Below the pieces are notes generated by a model. The model saw only the letters and a program-made list of their open reading frames with translations, searched no databases and was not told the DNA's origin. Shown in pieces: positions 25,201 to 37,706 of a DNA stretch of 64,000 bases (position 1 is its first letter; each line of letters opens with the position of its first letter). The DNA comes from Cladopsammia gracilis (Eukaryota; Cnidaria; Anthozoa; Scleractinia; Dendrophylliidae): assembly GCA_022457155.1 (NCBI GenBank), contig JAJGOT010000164.1, forward strand, positions 822,501 to 886,500, given 5' to 3'. A program made the position numbers and the translations under genes.

Positions 25201-28200
25201 TTTGCTTCTAGTGAAACACAAGAATTAACATACAATGAAACTACATTTCAATAGAAGTGATATTGCTCAGTCACCCCTGGTATATTCATTTGAAATTTAT
25301 CAAAAGAACTAAAAGTATAATGTTATATTTAATACTCTGCCAGAATTCACCATTTAAAGTTAATTTTGGATCAGATATTTTATGCTCTAATAATTGTTTG
25401 TAAAAATAGCTTGCCAGGGAAAGTGAAAAACTGGCTGTCACATTTACATGACTGTCACCAATAAAATAGAGAAATGGAAAACAAATTGCACAGCACATAG
25501 CTACATTATTAGCTACAAAAACTAAAACCACAAATGTTGGCTCAATCCAACCTGTAATATATATTCTATCTAGAGGATTCAAGATAACTGCTTTTGAATA
25601 CACATACAGTAGACACAGACAAAGGCCATTGCCTTGTCAATGGTTACAAATACAAACCAAATCCTTTTAGAAGACATAAGTTAGGCCCGCACAATCTTTC
25701 AAACAGAATCCGTTATAAAACAATTTACCTCCATGATGAAAATCCTGAGTTTTTTCTGTGACCCCTGCATGTACGTGTAGTTGAGATAGCTGCCAAACAC
25801 TCTAACATAGTTTTTACACAATGTGTTAATAATTTAAGATCAGTGCCCTACCAGCTGCTAGCACTTTAAGATTTAAGGTTCATTAACATTGTTATTTCAC
25901 AACAAAATATTGTATATAACACAAAGATTATGCTTAATTTTCACTTTACCTCCAATTTCAAGGAATTTTAGTTTTAATGAAAAAACAAACAATAAATCAT
26001 TGCTTAAATTAAAAATGCTGTATGTACAACTGTATTTCTTAAAGACAATCAGATCAGTCCTTTAAAACAGAAAAAAATATATATCAAAATACGAATTCTC
26101 ACCACAAAACAAAGAGTAACATCACCAACATGTGATGAGTATTTACATGTCTTATCAAGAAGGATTATCTTCCGAAGACACTGGTCACTAATTTTTAAAA
26201 CATGTAAAAAAGTCCACAGCCCATCTCAGATCATGTTGTGATTTAGTGTGTTAAAGATTTTAAAATCTATAACATTAGTGCAGAGTCTTTACACTTGTAC
26301 CTTAAGGTTACAGTGTACCTTCAGATCGAAAATTTATCGAAAATTTTTTTTGGCATCTAAATAAAATTTACAGAATGAACTTTCATCCAAAAAAAAAAAA
26401 TATCGAAAAATAGTGAAAATTGACGGAGAAATGACGGTATAACTTTTGTGGGCGGAGTTTGTTTATGAAGCGATATGTTTTTTTAAGCGCTGTTTTCTCA
26501 AAGTTAATTTTTCGCTTGTTGGGGACACTTTAAAGAGCTACAACTCAAAGGGAATTTGTTCGATTTTCCTCAAATTTGGACAGAAGCTAGGCTAACATAT
26601 AATCAACAAAGACGTGTCGGCGAATTTCTTAATTCCGAAAACTTTTTCGTCAAGAGCCATTTCCGTGCGATCATTCCAATTTTTTTCTCCCTTTTTCGAA
26701 AATATTCTGTAACTTTTCTCTGCAATTGAATATGGGAAATCGCCGACACGTTTTTTTAGCGCTTCGTGTCCAGAAACCCGAAAACAAATCAAATTAGCAA
26801 AATGCAATAATCGCTTTGAGTTATAGTGTTTTAAAGCTGATTCGGTCGTTCGAATTTAGACGTCGTAAAAAATTCGACAATTGATTTTATTACCAAATGG
26901 TTTCCATATTTAGATAGCCAGCTCTATAAGCTTTAATTTGATATCTGGGTTTAGGTATATTAAGTGTAATCTTAAGACGCTAGAGCTGTTATACTGGAGA
27001 CACCCCCGAAGGTACACTGTAACCTTAAGTAAATACTTTTCACTAATGAACTATTGCCACTAAATATAAGAAATTAAACTCTGATTTTTGTTAATGAAGT
27101 CCATTATGGATAAAATGTATATAATTAGAGTGAAAAAGTAGTATTTACTTGATGTGTCTAGAAAATAATATTAACCAAGATCCATGCAACAAAAAAATCA
27201 CAAATTTCCACTTGAAAAATAAAGAAACTTTGCTTATCTACAGTGTATTTACTGGTACATGTACACTCCAGCTATCACAAGATTAAAATAGATTTATGTG
27301 CAATAAAACTTAATATTTATTTTTTCCATCTAAGCCTAGGCTCAATACTTACCCATGTACATGATTGTATATAGAGCAAAATCAATTGCAAATGTTTGAA
27401 ACATGATCTAGCTGTTCTATTTGCCTTATTATTATTATTATTATTGTTGTTATTTTTATTATTTTTAATAATTATTATAAATATTATTAATAATTATAAA
27501 AATATGTTTCTCAAAATAATATCTTAAGATGTATAATTTCAATTAAATTACTATTAGTCTGTATTCAACAAGTTTGGTTACAAGAGAACAATCGACTCTT
27601 AAAATAATGTGAGAAAAACTATCCATCATGGATGTAATACACTCTCAACTTGATCTCCTTTCCTTGCAAACCAAGTCAAAGTCAACTGGATTAACGGACA
27701 CTCTCGTAAGAGGACAGCTCTACTTACGGATGCCTTTTCAAATCCCTGTTTTACCTCCCAGTCAAACTCTGTATTTACACATTCCCGTAAATGGACACTC
27801 TCTTGTAAGCAGACGTGGACACTTTTGAAAATGAAAATTGGATTTTTCTTTTGTTTATGCTCTCTCGTAAGAGGACACTCCATGTATAATAATTGACTCT
27901 TGGCAATGAAATTTGTCTTTAATTTGCAATAAATCAACAAAAATATGACCTTTGACAGAGCAACAGAACGGCGAGGATCGGTTTTGTCAAATCTCCATCT
28001 GTCCGTGGGAATTCAAGCTGTCCGTTTGTTTGACATTAACAAGAGTCCGACATAACATTAATTTTGTAGTGTCATGTTATGGCCATGTTCATCATGGTCT
28101 ACTTTCCTTCTTGTTTCTGTTTTCAATCACTGACTGTACCGAACACTATATCCCAGATAATCAAGCTTGGACTTGAGCCACTGTAAAGAAGTTTTAACAT

Positions 28201-31200
28201 CACCATAAAAAAAGTATTTACAAGGTATTTCCCGGCCGTACCCAGCTCCTCTGTTGACACGTTTACCCATTATGATGGCTTTCCCTTTGTTTGTTCCGCA
28301 CTTTAAAAACTTGGGTGACAAATACAGCCATCCTCAAAAGAATGTGACCAAGTATCTCATCTAATCAAGTAACTGTGTTAGCATGTTCCTTGGCTGTGGT
28401 TTCAAGACTGCAATCTTCTTAATTAGGCCTCACTACAGCAACCGCGTAACTCTGCATAACTCTTCCGTAAGCGGACATTCACCCTATTTTTCTTTGGTGT
28501 GTGCTTATGGGAATAATTCTCGTAAGCAGACAGCTCTCCTAAAGAACACTTGTCTTCAATTCCCGAGGGTGTCCGCTTACGAGAGAGTTGACTGTATTCA
28601 CATTCCAACCAAAATTTCCAATTTTTTTTTTTGTAAAATATGGTAATAAACACTCAGTATGAAAAATCCATAAATAATTCTGTTCAATCAACAGAAGCAA
28701 TTGTGTGCGAGAATTTCTGATTGTACAGTAGGTAATAACAGATAAGATTAATTTCTATTTTGTTCTCGACTGCTGAATAAGATCTCATCCATATCAAAAG
28801 TACTGTTACTAATTTAAAATAATTCAAAACAAAAAATTGAAAATAAAAATATTATTGTGTTACATGAGGATGTTTTTCTTCTTTTTGTGTTAAATTTATA
28901 ATAATGACATTTTTTTGTATAAATGGTCAGCTTCAAATACAAAATTAATGAATGTTGTGGAAAAAATGTTTTGCATTTAAGATTTTATTAAAAACGCTAA
29001 AAAAACCCTCTGCTTTTCTTTTCATTAAAATCGATCTCTCAGCAGAAAACTTTCGAAATGAGATTACAAAAATTTATGATATTTATAGCTCAACCACACA
29101 TTACAATAAATTCATGACTAAAGGCATATTGAAAAACATGTAGAAATGTAACTTAAGATTATCTTGAAAGGTTCAAAGCAATGTGATCTTGAAAAATACA
29201 CTCAGGCACTATGAAATTAAACTTATTACCATTGATAATAAATGTATAAGTACAGTCATAGTTAATTTAAATTAAATGAGTTCCAATACTCACATAAATA
29301 CTGTAAAAGTCCATAACATCAACTTCCAACAAGAAATTACATCAGTTCAAGAATGATATGTTGTGTGAATGAAGTAAACAGTTTAGGAGGCAAATGAGAC
29401 ACAATTATGTTTCCAGTTCTCATTATTAAATTCATTACAAATTTGCCTCCAAACCAATCACATCACAGAGAGTGAAAAACCAAGGTGTACAGATGTGTTG
29501 AATGGCATCCAAATAACATACCTAGACTGTACTACAGACAGCGAAGTGTGATACTTCAACTTAAACTGATTGTTAAGGGTGGGAAAAAAATTATCAACTG
29601 AAGCAAAGTCTATTATAATAACATAAAAAATTATGGCTTAAATATAAATTAAAGTCAGCTGAATCTGTTTCTCTCTTTTTTTTGCAGATATTAATTAACT
29701 GATTAGTTTAATGTGGTTTTGTCAATGACATGCTTGTAAAGAACACAATAAATGACAAAATTATACAATGTAAACATGTCTTTGGTTGATTCCAGCATGA
29801 ATACCAAAATGCTTATAAATTATACAAGAAGAGCGAGACAACAATATTTAAATCCAAGGAAACAAAGTTATTCAATTCAATTTAACTTAAAAATATAGTC
29901 TCATTTGCTGATGTTTTTAAAATGTTAATTACTCTAAAATATTTTTCAATTTATTATTTCATTACATGTACATGTAGATTAGAAAATACATGTAAAAATG
30001 TGTGTGTTACTAATACAAATTTTAAAGGTGAAATTTAACTTTACTTTCATGTGCGAACTCAAACCTCATCCCACATTCATAATGTAATACTGCAACTGTA
30101 TGATGTGGGTTGCATTTGTTGTGCAGTAACAAGCTTCCAACTGTTAACCTTTTCAAAATGTATTGTTGATGTTGTGGTTCAAATTATTTTCTTTTTCTTA
30201 ATAGCTCACGAAGCGAGGTTTAAAAATTTGTTGTGCTTGGAATGCTTTAGGGTGGTGGAATCTTGTTTGCCTTAATATACAAAGCTCCAATTGACGTCAT
30301 CCAGTGTGATGAGCGACTGGGAACAAGAATGACTCAACTTCAAATTTTGGGACCATTGCGGCCATGCAACCCAACCTTTCCAGTTAAACCAGAAATTCCA
30401 TCTCTCCCTCCCCCCTCACTAAAATTTTGCAGTGCACTTTGCCCCAAGGGTGTAGGTAAGAAAACACTTAGCAAGCTCATTAACAAGTTCAGCCGGTTTT
30501 TCTGGCTTGTGCACCTTCAAATTCTCCCAAAGTCTTTCTTTTCAAATGAAATTTCAGCCAGTGATAAGTTCTCTTTCAGGTGGTGAAATTAGTCGGTAGC
30601 TGGCTCTTAGCTATATCCCTGCTGCCCCAAGCTTCGCGAGGTCTGCAAGACACACATTCCTAATTTAATTTTCATTTTCTTTAGTTTCAGATTCATTATC
30701 ATATTCTGAGACTAAGGAAAACAAAAATCAAACTGGTTTAAAAAATTTTAAACCAAAGAAAAATTTGAACCACAACACAGACAAACATGAAAAACCTTGA
30801 ATTGTTCTGCTGGAAAATGCACAGGTAGACCAAGATTAGGATGCCATTTTCCTTTCAGTCAAAGACAATAAATTGATTCTGTTGTGGGAAAAATGTTTCA
30901 TATTATCACCGCCATGACAGTAAACATGGAGGATGATGTTGAGGTGGCGTCATGTGCAGCATGGCTAAAAATATGCATTAAAGTGCACCTAACCCCCAAT
31001 TTTTTTTTTCTTTTAATCAACTCAATGTACGTTGAAAAGTTGAATAGTGAAATATTTCTTGTTTTTAACTTCACGTGAGTGAGTTATAGAGATTTGAATT
31101 TACAAAATGCTAATTAGATGACGTCAAATCAAGACTTTACCGTTATTTCTACTTCAATTTACAATATGCAGTTCACAGCTTAAGGATAATCAATTTAAGA

Positions 31201-33735
31201 AATACTAAATAAAAACTGTTAATAGTCAATTGATTTGTAAAAAATATTACTTAGAGGTGGAAACAAGTAGTTCTATAATAAACAATTCTTGATTTGACGT
31301 CATCTTGTTAACATTTTGTAAATTCAAACCTCTATAATTCACTAACGCAACATTAAAAACAAGAAATATTTAACTATTCAACTTTTCAATGTACATAGAG
31401 TTGATTAAGCGAAAAACAATTGTGCAGTTCCAGAAAATATCCATACTCCCCCCACGGAAGGTTTTTGTTTAGCACCCCCCATCCCCACAGGAAATTCCAG
31501 TTTAGCTTCATACTTTGCTTCTATAATGTTGGCTTTTAAGACCCCCCTCCCCCTAGGAATTTCCAATGACCTTCCATGGGGTGGGTTTGGATTTTTTTCT
31601 GGAACTACACATTTTGGGTTTAGATGCACTTTAAAAGAATACCCAATTGACATCTATATAAAGTACATGCAGTATAAAATTGTAGGTCTTTTATATGTAG
31701 GTTTTTAGGTCGCATATCAGACTAGACAGAGCACTAGCAGCACAGTGTAGCAGTTTACAGGTCCAAAAATTATTTCCCATCCTTTCCCTCCCTTGGCCTT
31801 GGGTCCTGCTTATTTTTATACCATCAACAGCATGTTTCTGTTTTTGTTGTTCTATTATTTATTATTACATGTAGGAATGTTTTGGTTTATTTTTTCATTG
31901 TTATTGTTGTTTTTTTTTTGTTGGAGATTATTAATTAATTATTATTTGTATGCAATTTTAGAGATCTTTTATGTGAATTAATAATAATGCTTTCTTGTAC
32001 CCATACTGTGGCTGGCTTATTGTGTCTTGTGATTTTCAAAGTGGTATCCAGGAAGAAATAAGTTGCTGATCACTTTCAACATTTCAACAAGAGTTCATTT
32101 TTCCGACTTGGACCTTAATATATTAATTATCATCTTAGTGTTGAATTTCAAAAATCTCTCAATAATAATTACAGTTGGAATAAGAAATATCAATCAGTAG
32201 ATTCTCTCTTACTAACAGCAACCCTATCAAGAAAGCTAAGCTGTTTTCAGTGCAATACATAAATAACTGCGTTTAATTTAAGTCTTCAATTATCCAATGC
32301 CATGAATCCAATACTATGTAAGTGAAGCGCATTCAATCGTATGATGTTGTTTTGACTTGTATAAGAATGTTTGTGATTTCAAACCTGATACTGTTCTTGT
32401 GGCGGTAATGAGCTTCCACAGAGTTTGCAAATATATTCTGGAACGTGCTCCATTCAAATTAAGTGGTAACTTAAGCGATGAAGTGGTAAACAAACCGATA
32501 TTTATCCACTGTTTCACCCTCTAGACATCTGCAATGCAGTCGTTCGCCTCTCGGTAATGAATACTGAATATGCGGAATTGTAATGAATATTTGTTGCACA
32601 AATCGTCGACATTTGATACCCGTCTGCCGGTAAATTGGATAAAGGTTTTTTTTACGCAAGCTATTTCGATCGTCAAGATGCTTTTCATAATTACAGATGA
32701 ACACAGACGATAGCTGTCTTGTAAATAGCTTAAACTTGGACCATGTGATCGCAACAAGTTGACAAGTTCGAAAGACAAAACAAAAGCCGAAATCGACCAG
32801 GTGCAAAGTACATTTAAAGACTTTAAAAGGATGATTCACTTAGAGATATACATTTCCATCCGTTATGTTCTCACTGGAAAATCAGATAAACTAAAGGAGT
32901 GAATTTATCGATTGATGCAAATGCAAAAAAAAGTGCCATGATATCGTGATTGCTTCTGTAAAAGTATTAAGTGAACGCGACAATATAATGCTTAGTGACT
33001 GATTAGGCGAACTGCTGAGTTGAATACACACGGAAAATGGTAAAATGCGGAAATGCGTGTTCGCCGCATTTTGCTTCACTGCTCACATACATTAAGTCTA
33101 TAAATTATTCCCCAAATACCTTTGAAACTAACGAACGCAATATGCAAGGAACTTGATGAACATTGTTATGTATCAAGCTCGATTTATGCGACTGACTATT
33201 TATGGACGATCGCCAAAGGCGGTTTGTCTAACTTTTTCGCCCATCAAAACATTTCCGCATAAATGCAAATGTGTCAAAATACAAGCAACAATATTTCACA
33301 ACAGTTTATAAAGCATAATTTGCCTTTGGATCCGTTAAGAATTGCCAATTAAGAATTTGGAGCCGACTTTAATGTCAGCGCCGTTCAATGTCGCTTTAAT
33401 ACTACGTGACCACAACAGCGGCCCTCTTCTTAGCATTTCCAGCATCCAGCGATTGAGACCAGAGCTTCAGATAAATGTCAATTGGAAACTTTAAACAGCA
33501 TTAAGAGCTCCTTGTTGCGTTAAAGTTTTAAGAGCTACATGGATCATGGTTTGCTATGGAATTGATCGACGATAATAATTAACCAAACGTCAAAAGATAC
33601 GGTCTGCAGCTGAACCGCAGAAACTATACAAGCTTGAACTCTTACCGGCTCTGTAGAATTCGGCACGTTTTCCGTGGTTCCATTTGTCGCCGAACCAACC
33701 TCCGCCTGCAATGAACTGGTGCCTCGTTGTTCCAT
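13203..33735 (-). CDS. RBFOX: RBFOX/Fox-1-type splicing regulator, 10 coding exons
   Basis: This is a nuclear RNA-binding protein of the Fox-1 family, which binds UGCAUG-type sites in introns to control alternative splicing. Exons with GT/AG borders and matching phases: 33646-33735 (ATG), 23806-24027, 21065-21118, 20353-20445, 17904-17973, 16767-16878, 16603-16624, 14833-14852, 14525-14561 and 13203-13304 (TAA). The total is 822 nt, 273 residues. One RRM is split over exons 2-5: [11 protein letters not shown] (RNP2), a 54-nt exon ending NERGSK, and GFGFVTF (RNP1), then VNNAT. The tail is Arg/Gly/Tyr/Pro-rich and ends GYRYAPY, as in family members. Exons of 22, 20 and 37 nt suggest regulated splicing. 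Introns carry many MITEs and a Gypsy relic. Family identity is nearly certain; the 5' end and isoforms are inferred. Confidence 0.93.
13591..13845. mobile_element. MITE copy 1 (CCAATCAG family)
   Basis: The segment with GATTGCTTTGGTTTTGCATT, GATTGGCTAAAA and ACCAATCAGAAGT is repeated at 17212-17498 with about 85-90% identity by eye. This copy lacks clear terminal repeats, so it is diverged or truncated. Confidence 0.6.
13855..14003. mobile_element. Foldback element, TTAATTAGCCTGACTAGC arms
   Basis: Arms at about 13855-13911 and 13958-14003 are inverted copies around a loop of about 46 bp. The right end (catattt) forms part of the target site used by the neighbouring palindromic MITE at 14004. 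Confidence 0.55.
14004..14183. mobile_element. 180-bp near-perfect palindrome with 9-bp target duplication
   Basis: Two 90-bp arms begin GGGTGACCCGAAAACACTG and differ by one base as read. Each arm holds three copies of a CTACGGACCCCCT-type unit. GTCATATTT flanks it on both sides (13995-14003 and 14184-14192). The 9-bp duplication fits Mutator-like or Merlin-like elements. It lies in an RBFOX intron between exons 9 and 10. The near-identity of the arms suggests recent insertion or arm correction. Confidence 0.85.
15036..15082. repeat. Interstitial telomere-like CCCTAA repeats and poly(C)
   Basis: Imperfect (CCCTAA)n is followed by a C16 tract. TTAGGG is the usual animal telomere unit, so this is an internal telomere-like scrap within an RBFOX intron. 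Confidence 0.6.
15141..15309. mobile_element. Small MITE with GGCC-rich terminal repeats
   Basis: Ends AAAGGCCCATGTTCACCC and GGGTGAACATTGGCCTTT are inverted with one or two mismatches. There is no coding capacity, and it lies in an RBFOX intron. Confidence 0.6.
15806..15996. mobile_element. Foldback MITE, 191 bp
   Basis: Arms sharing ATTCTCTATTTTCGAATTG and CCATAATACAC are inverted around a short loop near 15895-15905. It is non-coding and intronic. Confidence 0.7.
16009..16523. mobile_element. Foldback MITE, about 515 bp
   Basis: Long inverted arms (about 16009-16250 and 16280-16523) start AAGTGTATATGACAGATATT and share CTTCCGGTGGGTTACAAAAC. Open frames inside are mirror artefacts. It sits immediately 3' (in gene direction) of RBFOX micro-exon 7 (16603-16624). 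Confidence 0.75.
17212..17498. mobile_element. MITE copy 2 with 25-bp terminal repeats
   Basis: It is bounded by TAGAGCAGTTTTCAATTGAG and its inverse (17213 and 17497). The internal part matches the copy at 13591-13845. It is non-coding, in an RBFOX intron. Confidence 0.7.
18498..18935. mobile_element. PiggyBac-like MITE copy 2, interrupted
   Basis: It starts TTAA-CCCCTTTCACTCCC and shares CCTATGGTGTGACCATTCAAA and TTTGCATGGTACCATT with the copy at 9673-9994. A second MITE (18658-18851) is inserted inside it. Confidence 0.6.
18658..18851. mobile_element. 194-bp palindromic MITE nested in a piggyBac-like MITE
   Basis: Ends TAGACTACGAGTAGT and its inverse are perfectly paired for most of the arm. 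ATATTTTAC is duplicated at 18649-18657 and 18852-18860 (9 bp), which fixes the borders and shows it landed later than the host element. Confidence 0.8.
19112..19245. mobile_element. Small foldback MITE
   Basis: GTCCAAACGATGTCTGTGATT and its inverse bound 134 bp with no coding content. It lies in an RBFOX intron. Confidence 0.6.
19693..19899. repeat. Palindrome of GCAGACT/GGGTAAAAT units around TTAGGG repeats
   Basis: Both arms are built from repeats such as GTAAAATGCAGACTG. The outer ends GGTCAGTGTAAAACGCAGAC are inverted copies. At the centre (19763-19782) lies a short GGGTTAGGGTTAGGG telomere-like run. It is non-coding, in an RBFOX intron. Confidence 0.7.
20600..20739. mobile_element. Foldback MITE, 140 bp
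   Basis: ATTGACTGAGTTAGG-type ends are inverted around a central GGACCGAGCGCAGCGAGGTCC palindrome. It lies in an RBFOX intron, close to exon 4. Confidence 0.65.
21312..21342. repeat. GGGGGT tandem repeat
   Basis: Four to five copies of GGGGGT form a G-quadruplex candidate in an RBFOX intron. Confidence 0.7.
21810..23003 (-). pseudogene. Gypsy-type retrotransposon pol relic with internal deletion
   Basis: The minus strand carries pieces of a Ty3/Gypsy polyprotein. The piece at 22794-23003 is a protease-end spacer. At 22254-22825 are the N-terminal and palm parts of reverse transcriptase ([35 protein letters not shown]), with a frame change at about 22600. At 21838-22281 is the integrase C-terminal tail. 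The reverse transcriptase ends at ISD, inside the catalytic motif, and passes straight into integrase-tail sequence. RNase H and the integrase core are therefore missing. It lies in RBFOX intron 2 in the same orientation as the gene. It is dead. Confidence 0.8.
25729..25734 (-). other. Candidate alternative first coding exon of the RBFOX gene
   Basis: Inside the first RBFOX intron the minus strand shows ATG GAG followed by a donor GTAAAT. Its phase would join to exon 2 (23806-24027) without a shift and give a protein starting Met-Glu. Alternative promoters are usual in this family. The signal is only a start codon plus a donor, so it is weak. Confidence 0.25.
26302..27028. mobile_element. TTAA-bounded transposon, 727 bp
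   Basis: TTAA-GGTTACAGTGTACCTTC at the left and its exact inverse ending in TTAA at the right give 17-bp terminal repeats with TTAA boundaries, as in piggyBac elements. An internal 71-codon frame is not recognisable. It lies in the first RBFOX intron. Confidence 0.7.
27640..28605. repeat. Scattered TCTCGTAAG(A/C)GGACA repeat units
   Basis: Units resembling CTCTCGTAAGAGGACACTC recur at about 27700, 27785, 27865, 28465, 28527 and 28575. They occur in both orientations and are separated by unrelated sequence. A related GGTGGACACC block is at 38808-39045. This is probably a diverged family of interspersed elements; no coding region is seen. Confidence 0.5.
28650..31012. other. AT-rich RBFOX intron sequence
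   Basis: No exon or domain was recognised. At 30720-30785 is a lone A-rich element (AACTGGTTTAAAAA ... AACCACAACACAGACA). It matches the terminal repeats of the Ginger-like transposon at 46-48.6 kb. Confidence 0.4.
31013..31409. mobile_element. Foldback MITE, about 397 bp
   Basis: Arms of about 115-120 bp (31013-31130 and 31290-31409) share TTAATCAACTC, TGAAAAGTTGAAT and GACGTCAAATCAAGA in inverse order. It lies in the first RBFOX intron. Confidence 0.7.
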
Positions 33736-34563
33736 AGAATAATCGGAAGGAATCCGTCCAAAATGACCATAAAATACAAAGGAGAAATCGAAATTTCCTC
33801 CCTGTCAACTTGCAGAAACTGTCCGGAATCGCGCCAATAGTTCTCCGCGGACCACATGGCATGGCAGTCACAGACGCTAATAACTACGAAGTTAGGGGAG
33901 GGAGGGGGTTATTTTTGTTACAATACTTTTTACACTTTTTATACCGTATAACTCACATAAATAACAAGAAATCACATTTATATAACAATTTTATGTTTAA
34001 GTTTAATACATCACAAGAAAAGGTGAAGATTTTACTTTTCTTTTCTTAAAACTTAAAAATTGTATTTCTACCCTACCCTGCAAAAAAAATTGTTGGCACC
34101 CAAATGCATTTTGACAACACCTGCCCGTAAAAAAGCGAAAACAAAATTAACTCTTTAGTGTAAACAGTGAGATAAATGATGAATATTACCATATATCATG
34201 CATATTGGTTGTATATTTTACTTGTTACTTCTATTTTTAAAAAATCTGCATACTTTATTTAATGATGGCAAAAGCCTCTTTTCAGTGACAGACTGTTGTT
34301 TAAATGCATAAAAATTGCTCCAGACCTCGTCAATAATTATCTGCCAAAGGATTATTCAGTGATGCATTAATCGGCTCAACCCATAACGCAAATAGGCGGC
34401 TTGGGCTTTGCGCTTTTTTTTTTTGCGCGCTATATGTCAGTCGGCGCGCGCTATGGGTGAGCGAATTTGGACTTGCGAATTTATTTGTTTGCATCAATTC
34501 TTGGTATTTCCGGGCATTTTTTAATTTCTTTACGTACGCCCACCTCAAATGTGAAGGCAATGT

Positions 34564-34573
34564 TTTCTTTCCT

Positions 34574-34623
<50 letters not shown>

Positions 34624-34655
34624 TTCCTTTCTTTCTTTCTTTCTTTCTTTCTTTT
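34564..34655. repeat. (CTTT)n microsatellite
   Basis: About 22 CTTT units occur with a short CCTT interruption, followed by poly-T. The serine/phenylalanine-rich frames across it are not genes. Confidence 0.95.
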
Positions 34656-36750
34656 TTTTTTTATATTTATTTATTTTTATTGGTTTGCTACTGACAATAC
34701 ATGTATGTGCTCTAGATTAATTACAGTGAGTGAGTCTTAACCTTAATTACTTACATTTTCACAAGACCTTTTTTTCATTGAATTAATTAATTTTAAATTT
34801 ACATCAATGTAAGTAATACAGAAGCAAAGACAACAAGATAAAGACAACAATATACAACAAAGGAATAAATACAACTACTTACAGTAAAAAGCTTTCTTTG
34901 GTTCTTTTTTTTTCATTCCTTTCTTTCATTCTTTTTCACAGTATGAATGGGCTCCCAACAGCGTGTAAAATTTACTCAAAGAAGGAAAAATGAAAAAGGG
35001 GTTTAAACTAACACTGAACAGACTGAATGCGGTTATGCATATTTCCAGCGAAATCGCGGCCGAAAGGTGCTGTTACAAGATGCATTTTTTTCTTGGCACA
35101 AAATTAGAATTAAAAAAACACCCGTAAGTCCTGTACTGGCCGCCTCTTTGCAAGTTGTTTCGCAACTGAGAAATTGCGAGTTTATAGCCTAGCTAATGTT
35201 CAATGTACTTTTGGTAAAACGTGAGATTCCTTCAGTTGCACAACAGTGTGTGTGTGTGTGTATTTTGCAATATTAACTTATTTGCCTCGGCCGAATGCTT
35301 TTGTGGGCAATACCTTGCATGTTACAAGGAAAAATGATGCCGTTGCGTATGAACAGAACTATTAAAAGAAATTTTCGCGAATAAAATAAACTCCTGAGAA
35401 AAAAAAATTCGCTAAAATACTCTATTTATTTAAAATACTGAATTCCAATTAAATTGACTGCAAAAACACTGATTGCAACTAGCATTGATCGCCCCTCTGT
35501 GTTTACCAGAATGATCTTAAGATCACTGCTGAGGTAACTAGTCAGTTTTCTCGCCGGATGAGTCATTCTCAGGGTGGCCGATAGTCCCGGGCGGCTTCTC
35601 GAATCACTGTGAGATCAACTTCTAAAAATAGTGTAAGTGTAAAGAGCTTGTATCCGAAAACCCTTCGGGATTATTCAGACTACTTTTGAAAACCTCTGGT
35701 TTGTGGATTGTGAGAAGAGAGTCACTCTGACGAACTTCAACTTGGAAAATAACGGTAACGGGTACCACAGAAAACTGCGAGTAAACTCCGCGGCAGCTAG
35801 TCAAACAACTGCACCAGCTGTGTATATTAGCTCAACAACCTCGGAACGTACTGTTAATAAAAAGAAGTCCGCAACAGACAAGCTAAAATCCGTCTTAATT
35901 GACTGATAGACTTAACTCTAAAAATGCTTCAGTGTTAATGTTTCCTTTTTGCTTAGCCCTTGGGGATAAAATAAAATGGCCACACCCTTATTATGAAATT
36001 ATGGTACCTTTTAGAGGTTCTTTTAAAAATTCAAAGTTACAGACAAGCATCCTCGTTGTTCAAGTTTATACCGGAGCTCCCCGTCCCCCTACAACGGAAT
36101 ATTTCCCCCCCCCCCCCCCACCTACCCCACCCGAAAAAACAAATACCAGTAAACGCAAGTGCATGCAAGTTGCGGCCAAACGGCGGCGATGCACCTTTTC
36201 AACAAATTTTCAACTTGCGTTGACGTGTGTTGTCTCCGTTCCGACAAGTTGAAAACTTGCATTGACTTGCAATTCGACTCGGTTTTGCGTCTTCGTTCAG
36301 CCAAGGAAGGCTTCAGATCTCTTAGGTTGTGTGGAAACAAGAGGTAGGGACCTTCAATTCCAGCCCCCCTTTTTTTCCTGGATGAACTGGAAGAAATTGC
36401 AAATTGAATAATAAATTGTGTTCACGGTATTTTGAAATCGAGCAAAAGCGCAGAGAGGCAGGAGCCACCGAGGAATTAGGGGCTCCGCTGGAACATAGAG
36501 AAAATGGAACGTGAAGCAGGAAGTACTGAAGTACTGCACCCCTCATTCTCCCTTTACATGTATGTCTCCCTCCATTTGGTAGGCTGGGTGAAATATCATC
36601 CGATCATCATCGAAGACTACCAAATTGAGACACTGAACAGCAGAACCACGACTGCAAACCAGCGAGAGTTACCGGATCTGTGACAAAGGTCTGGATCTGC
36701 AGAAAATCTTAACAAATGCAAAACAACACGGCAAACTGATCCATAAAGGT

Positions 36751-36831
36751 GATGTTTCTAACGCTAGCCTTTCGTCAGACTGAATCGCACTAATGCAGCT
36801 CTGACGAAGGGCTAGCGCTCGAAACGTCAGA
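36751..36831. mobile_element. Short foldback (CGAAACGTCAG family)
   Basis: CTGACGAAGGGCTAGCG and its inverse surround a loop of about 25 bases. It is non-coding. Confidence 0.5.
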
Positions 36832-37545
36832 TTTTAAATCTCTTTATGGTGGCCAATTTGCCTTAAGAGTTTTTTGTTTCACTCCACCGCCAACACCACA
36901 TACAGTTTCTGAGCTTCAGAAACTCACCCCTTCATCTCAGAAATAGCACGTCTGTATATAACTTGAGAATCTGACGTGTGAGAAATATTTACCATAATGG
37001 CATATTAATTCTTAGAAAGCACGGGGATGTAATGTCTTAATATTAATAGATTAGGTAGCATTTTTGCATTAACATATTATAGCAAATATTATTTCCAGCT
37101 AATTTCAGTCAAATTTTAATTGTCACAATATTTTCACCCCATTTAAGTACATTTTGAAAGTGCTTGAAATAATTTAAAAGTCAGTTATTTTTTGTACATT
37201 TTAAAATAGATCATTGTTATGTTTAGATCAAGATGTTGCTGTTAAAGATATTTTTGTGAAATAAACTAAGTACACATTTTGAACATGTGTGGGTCCTGGA
37301 AAAGCCCTGTGAAGTAATTTCACAGGATGTTTCTCAGAAAGAACATGAATCGTGTCTTGGCAACTTTTTTGGTAAATGTAAATACAGTCAAACTACAATG
37401 TAGACTAGCCTTGTCAGATGTCACCTATGTAGCAAAATAACCATCTTAACCATCTTAGTTACCTCACATTTTTAAGCAGACTACCATCATATTTGGCAAT
37501 GCCCTGCTTCATAAAATGCAGGTTTATTTCCTGGGTGACTTCAAG

Positions 37546-37706
37546 GCTGTGCTCTTAGAAGAATCACAGGAAGCCCAAAGGCTCCCAACTGTGAAATCTG
37601 GGGAGCCCGGCACTTAAGCTTTATGCAAAAGTAAGTTTTTCTAGTCGCCCGAAGATAAAAGTAAGGAGCCCGAGGCCCCTGGGTACTGCTAGAGCACAGC
37701 CCTGGA
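37546..37706. mobile_element. Small MITE with GGCTGTGCTCT ends
   Basis: AGGCTGTGCTCTTAG at the left and CTAGAGCACAGCCCT at the right are inverted. About 160 bp, non-coding. Confidence 0.5.

Noticed and set aside
31405..31653. An 82-codon Pro/Gly-rich frame on the minus strand
   Set aside because: It lies in a repeat with GAATTTCC/GGAAATTCC units next to a MITE; no start context and no domain.
34457..34720. Phe/Ser/Leu-rich open frames
   Set aside because: They are translations of a (CTTT)n microsatellite.
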